Source of the DNA: a bacterium
Lineage (GTDB): Bacteria; Planctomycetota; UBA1135; GCA-002686595
Assembly (NCBI GenBank): GCA_030428395.1
Contig: JAUIDW010000012.1
Location: 1-41,705, forward strand
Direction: 5' to 3'
Length of the DNA: 41,705 nt
In this document: positions 40,137 to 41,705 of the stretch, in pieces
Layout: each line of letters starts with the position of its first letter
Numbering within the stretch: position 1 is the stretch's first letter
Notes under the pieces: generated by a model
Seen by the model: only the letters and a program-made list of their open reading frames with translations
What the model was told of the DNA's origin: nothing
Database searches by the model: none
Made by a program: the position numbers and the translations under genes

Positions 40137-41419
40137 GCGGTTCCTCGCGCGCGAAGCAGCGGCCGGAGCGCGCCGGCGAGGTACAGGGACCCCGTCGCCA
40201 GGACCCAGCCCCCGTCGCCCGCGAGCGCGAGGGCCCTCTCCAGCGCTCCCCGCGGCGAGGCGGCCGACTCGGCCCCCAGACCCAGCTCCGCCGCCGCGCC
40301 GGAAATCGCTTCCGGCGCGAGGTGCAGCCCGGCCGCCGCGGAGCAGCCGAGCACCCTATCGACACGGCCGCCGAGGGCCTTGAGGACCCCGGACAGGTCT
40401 TTGTCCCCGCGCAGGGCCAGCACCACGACCGGCGGCCGCGCCAGGCGCGGGTCGCGCGCGAGCTCGTCCAGGGCCTCCGCCACGCTGCCGGGCACGTGGG
40501 CGCCGTCGAGGACCACGGGCACGCCCTCGACCTCGAAGCGCTCCAGCCGACCGGGGAGGCGCGGGGCGGTCGCCGGCAGGAGGTCCGCCCCCAGGGGCGC
40601 GCCCGAGGCCCGCGCGACGCCCGCCCGGCCGAGCTCGTCGAGGGCCAGCCCGGCCAGGGCGCGGTTGCGCTCCGGGAAGCTCGCCGCCGCGAAGGCCGCC
40701 AGGTCCGGGGGCCGCACGACGCGCGCGCCGTTCGCCGCGGCCACCCGCTCGACGGCCGCGCCGGCCTCGTCGGGCGCCGGCGCCACGCCGGTCACCAGCA
40801 CGCTGCCCCGCTTGGCGATGCTGGCCTTCTCGAACGCGATGGCGGCGCGGGTGTGCCCCAGGACCGCTGTGTGCTCCAGGCCTACGTTCGTCAGCACGCA
40901 CACCGGCGCGTCGACCGCGTTGGTCGAGTCCAGCCGCCCGCCCAGGCCCACCTCCACGACGGCCCACGCGACGCCGGCCTCCGCGAAGGCCAGGAAGGCC
41001 GCCGACGTCACCACGTCGAACCACGTGGCGATGGCGCCCGGCGTGCCCGCCGCGGCCGCCGCCGCGCGCGCCTCCAGGGCGCGCTCCAGCGCCGACGCCA
41101 GGGACGCGTCGTCGATCTCCGCCCCGGCGATCACGACGCGCTCGTTCATGCGCTCGACGTGCGGCGACCCGTAGCGCCCCACCCGCAGGCCGCCCGCCGC
41201 CAGCCCGGCCTCGATCCAGGCCGCGGTCGAGCCCTTGCCCTTCGTCCCTGTGACGTGCACCGCGCGCCAGCGGCCGTGGGGGTCCCCCAGCCGCGCGAGC
41301 AGGTCGCGCACGGGCTCGAGCTCCTGCCGCATCGCCGCGGTGCGGTCCCGCCGCTCCCAGTCGACGAGGTCGTCGAGGCGCGCGAGCACCGCCGCGAGCG
41401 CGTTCCCGGGGGCGTCCAC
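40130..41419 (-). CDS. folC: Bifunctional folylpolyglutamate synthase/dihydrofolate synthase
   Basis: This 429-residue Mur-ligase-type ATP-dependent enzyme adds glutamate to dihydropteroate and to folates. Its P-loop is VTGTKGKGST (56-65). Next come GSPHVERMNERV, VVEVGLGGRLDSTN (the folC signature), TNVGLEHTAVLGHT, FPERNRALAGLAL and LDGAHVPGSVAEAL in the C-terminal domain. Length and motif order are normal. GTG 41419 lies six bases after TAGCCT, with no Shine-Dalgarno sequence, fitting a leaderless mRNA. It overlaps the downstream unknown gene by seven bases and is divergent from the exported protein gene at the window edge. Confidence 0.95.
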   Translation of the reverse strand: MDAPGNALAAVLARLDDLVDWERRDRTAAMRQELEPVRDLLARLGDPHGRWRAVHVTGTKGKGSTAAWIEAGLAAGGLRVGRYGSPHVERMNERVVIAGAEIDDASLASALERALEARAAAAAAGTPGAIATWFDVVTSAAFLAFAEAGVAWAVVEVGLGGRLDSTNAVDAPVCVLTNVGLEHTAVLGHTRAAIAFEKASIAKRGSVLVTGVAPAPDEAGAAVERVAAANGARVVRPPDLAAFAAASFPERNRALAGLALDELGRAGVARASGAPLGADLLPATAPRLPGRLERFEVEGVPVVLDGAHVPGSVAEALDELARDPRLARPPVVVLALRGDKDLSGVLKALGGRVDRVLGCSAAAGLHLAPEAISGAAAELGLGAESAASPRGALERALALAGDGGWVLATGSLYLAGALRPLLRARGTAC

Positions 41420-41425
41420 GCGGAC

Positions 41426-41431
41426 AGGCTA
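41426..41431 (-). promoter_or_regulatory. Putative folC -10 element
   Basis: The minus strand reads TAGCCT six bases before GTG 41419. No ribosome binding site lies between. Confidence 0.45.
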
Positions 41432-41506
41432 GCAGCGCCCCCGCGGACGCGTCCGCCCCACTCCCGGTGCGCGGGGTCGCCCCGGGGGGCCGGCGCGGCG
41501 CCGCGG

Positions 41507-41512
41507 TAGACT
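41507..41512 (+). promoter_or_regulatory. Putative -10 element at window end
   Basis: TAGACT nine bases before the GTG at 41522. Confidence 0.4.
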
Positions 41513-41521
41513 CGGGTGCCC

Positions 41522-41705
41522 GTGCCGCCGCACCTCGCATCTCTGCCCCGGGCGCGAACCGCGCCCCGCGCGCACCTCCGCGCGCACCCCGGGACCCGGC
41601 CCGCGCCGGGGCCCGCGGGACGCTCCGCGCCGCGCTGGACGGCGGCCGTGCTGGCGGCCGTCCTCGCCGCCGGGCCCGTCGCCGCCCTCGCGCCGGCGGC
41701 CGCGC
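41522..41705 (+). CDS. Partial gene: start of an exported protein, cut by the window end
   Basis: From GTG 41522 the frame is open for 61 codons to the window edge. The first ~37 residues are Arg/Pro-rich. They are followed by WTAAVLAAVLAAGPVAALAP, a hydrophobic run ending in Ala residues that looks like a signal peptide or membrane anchor. The function cannot be judged. The upstream TAGACT and the lack of a Shine-Dalgarno sequence fit the leaderless pattern of this genome. A start further in, nearer the hydrophobic segment, is possible. Confidence 0.4.
   Translation, partial: MPPHLASLPRARTAPRAHLRAHPGTRPAPGPAGRSAPRWTAAVLAAVLAAGPVAALAPAAA

Overview
This is 41.7 kb of very GC-rich bacterial chromosome (about three quarters G+C by eye), densely packed, with many 4-base GTGA/ATGA overlaps between consecutive genes. 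Signal peptides, lipoproteins, a Tat-type ferredoxin and repeated DxDGDG (FG-GAP/VCBS) surface proteins point to a Gram-negative-type cell. The mix of FG-GAP proteins, an alkaline-phosphatase-fold sulfatase relative, DUF1579 and DUF2752 fits a high-GC planctomycete-like or related lineage. That placement is inference; no marker here settles the phylum. No rRNA, tRNA or CRISPR array was seen.

Layout. 1-10.7 kb: small membrane protein, RluA-type pseudouridine synthase, rpsU, the RecD2-type helicase, a DUF1579 protein, a universal stress protein, phosphoenolpyruvate carboxylase, an AmpG-like MFS transporter and a small lipoprotein. 11.0-12.7 kb: a three-gene toxin-antitoxin operon, hipB-hipS-hipT, in which the HipA kinase is split in two. 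It is preceded by two near-perfect palindromic operators exactly 60 bp apart and a weaker third one 61 bp further on. 12.7-18.8 kb: RNA and DNA housekeeping (RsmB/RsmF-type methyltransferase, RarA, SpoU-type methyltransferase, RsgA) and a sulfatase-fold lipoprotein.

18.2-21.7 kb is a rearranged patch. Parts of the sulfatase gene and of the neighbouring DUF2752 gene reappear about 1.7-2.4 kb away, fused in frame into a 124-codon chimera. A lower-GC secreted-protein gene lies between the two copies, and GATCGTC palindromes mark the boundaries. 21.9-27.9 kb: an ACT-domain protein; a tetraheme cytochrome/ferredoxin/NrfD membrane redox operon; and a divergent pair, an enolase-superfamily dehydratase and an ornithine-cyclodeaminase-family reductase.

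28-39 kb is an envelope region. It holds a four-gene translationally coupled operon (ABC ATPase-permease fusion, PDZ lipoprotein, two FG-GAP proteins), a lipoprotein/membrane peptide pair, a third FG-GAP protein and a coiled-coil lipoprotein with a small acidic partner. 38.5-41.7 kb: a proline-racemase-family enzyme with the Cys/Thr signature of trans-3-hydroxy-L-proline dehydratase, an unknown protein, folC, and the start of an exported protein running off the window. Together with the enolase/OCD pair, the racemase-family gene suggests catabolism of 3-hydroxyprolines to proline.

Several genes show a TANNNT element 6-10 bases before the start codon and no Shine-Dalgarno sequence, suggesting that leaderless transcripts are common in this organism.
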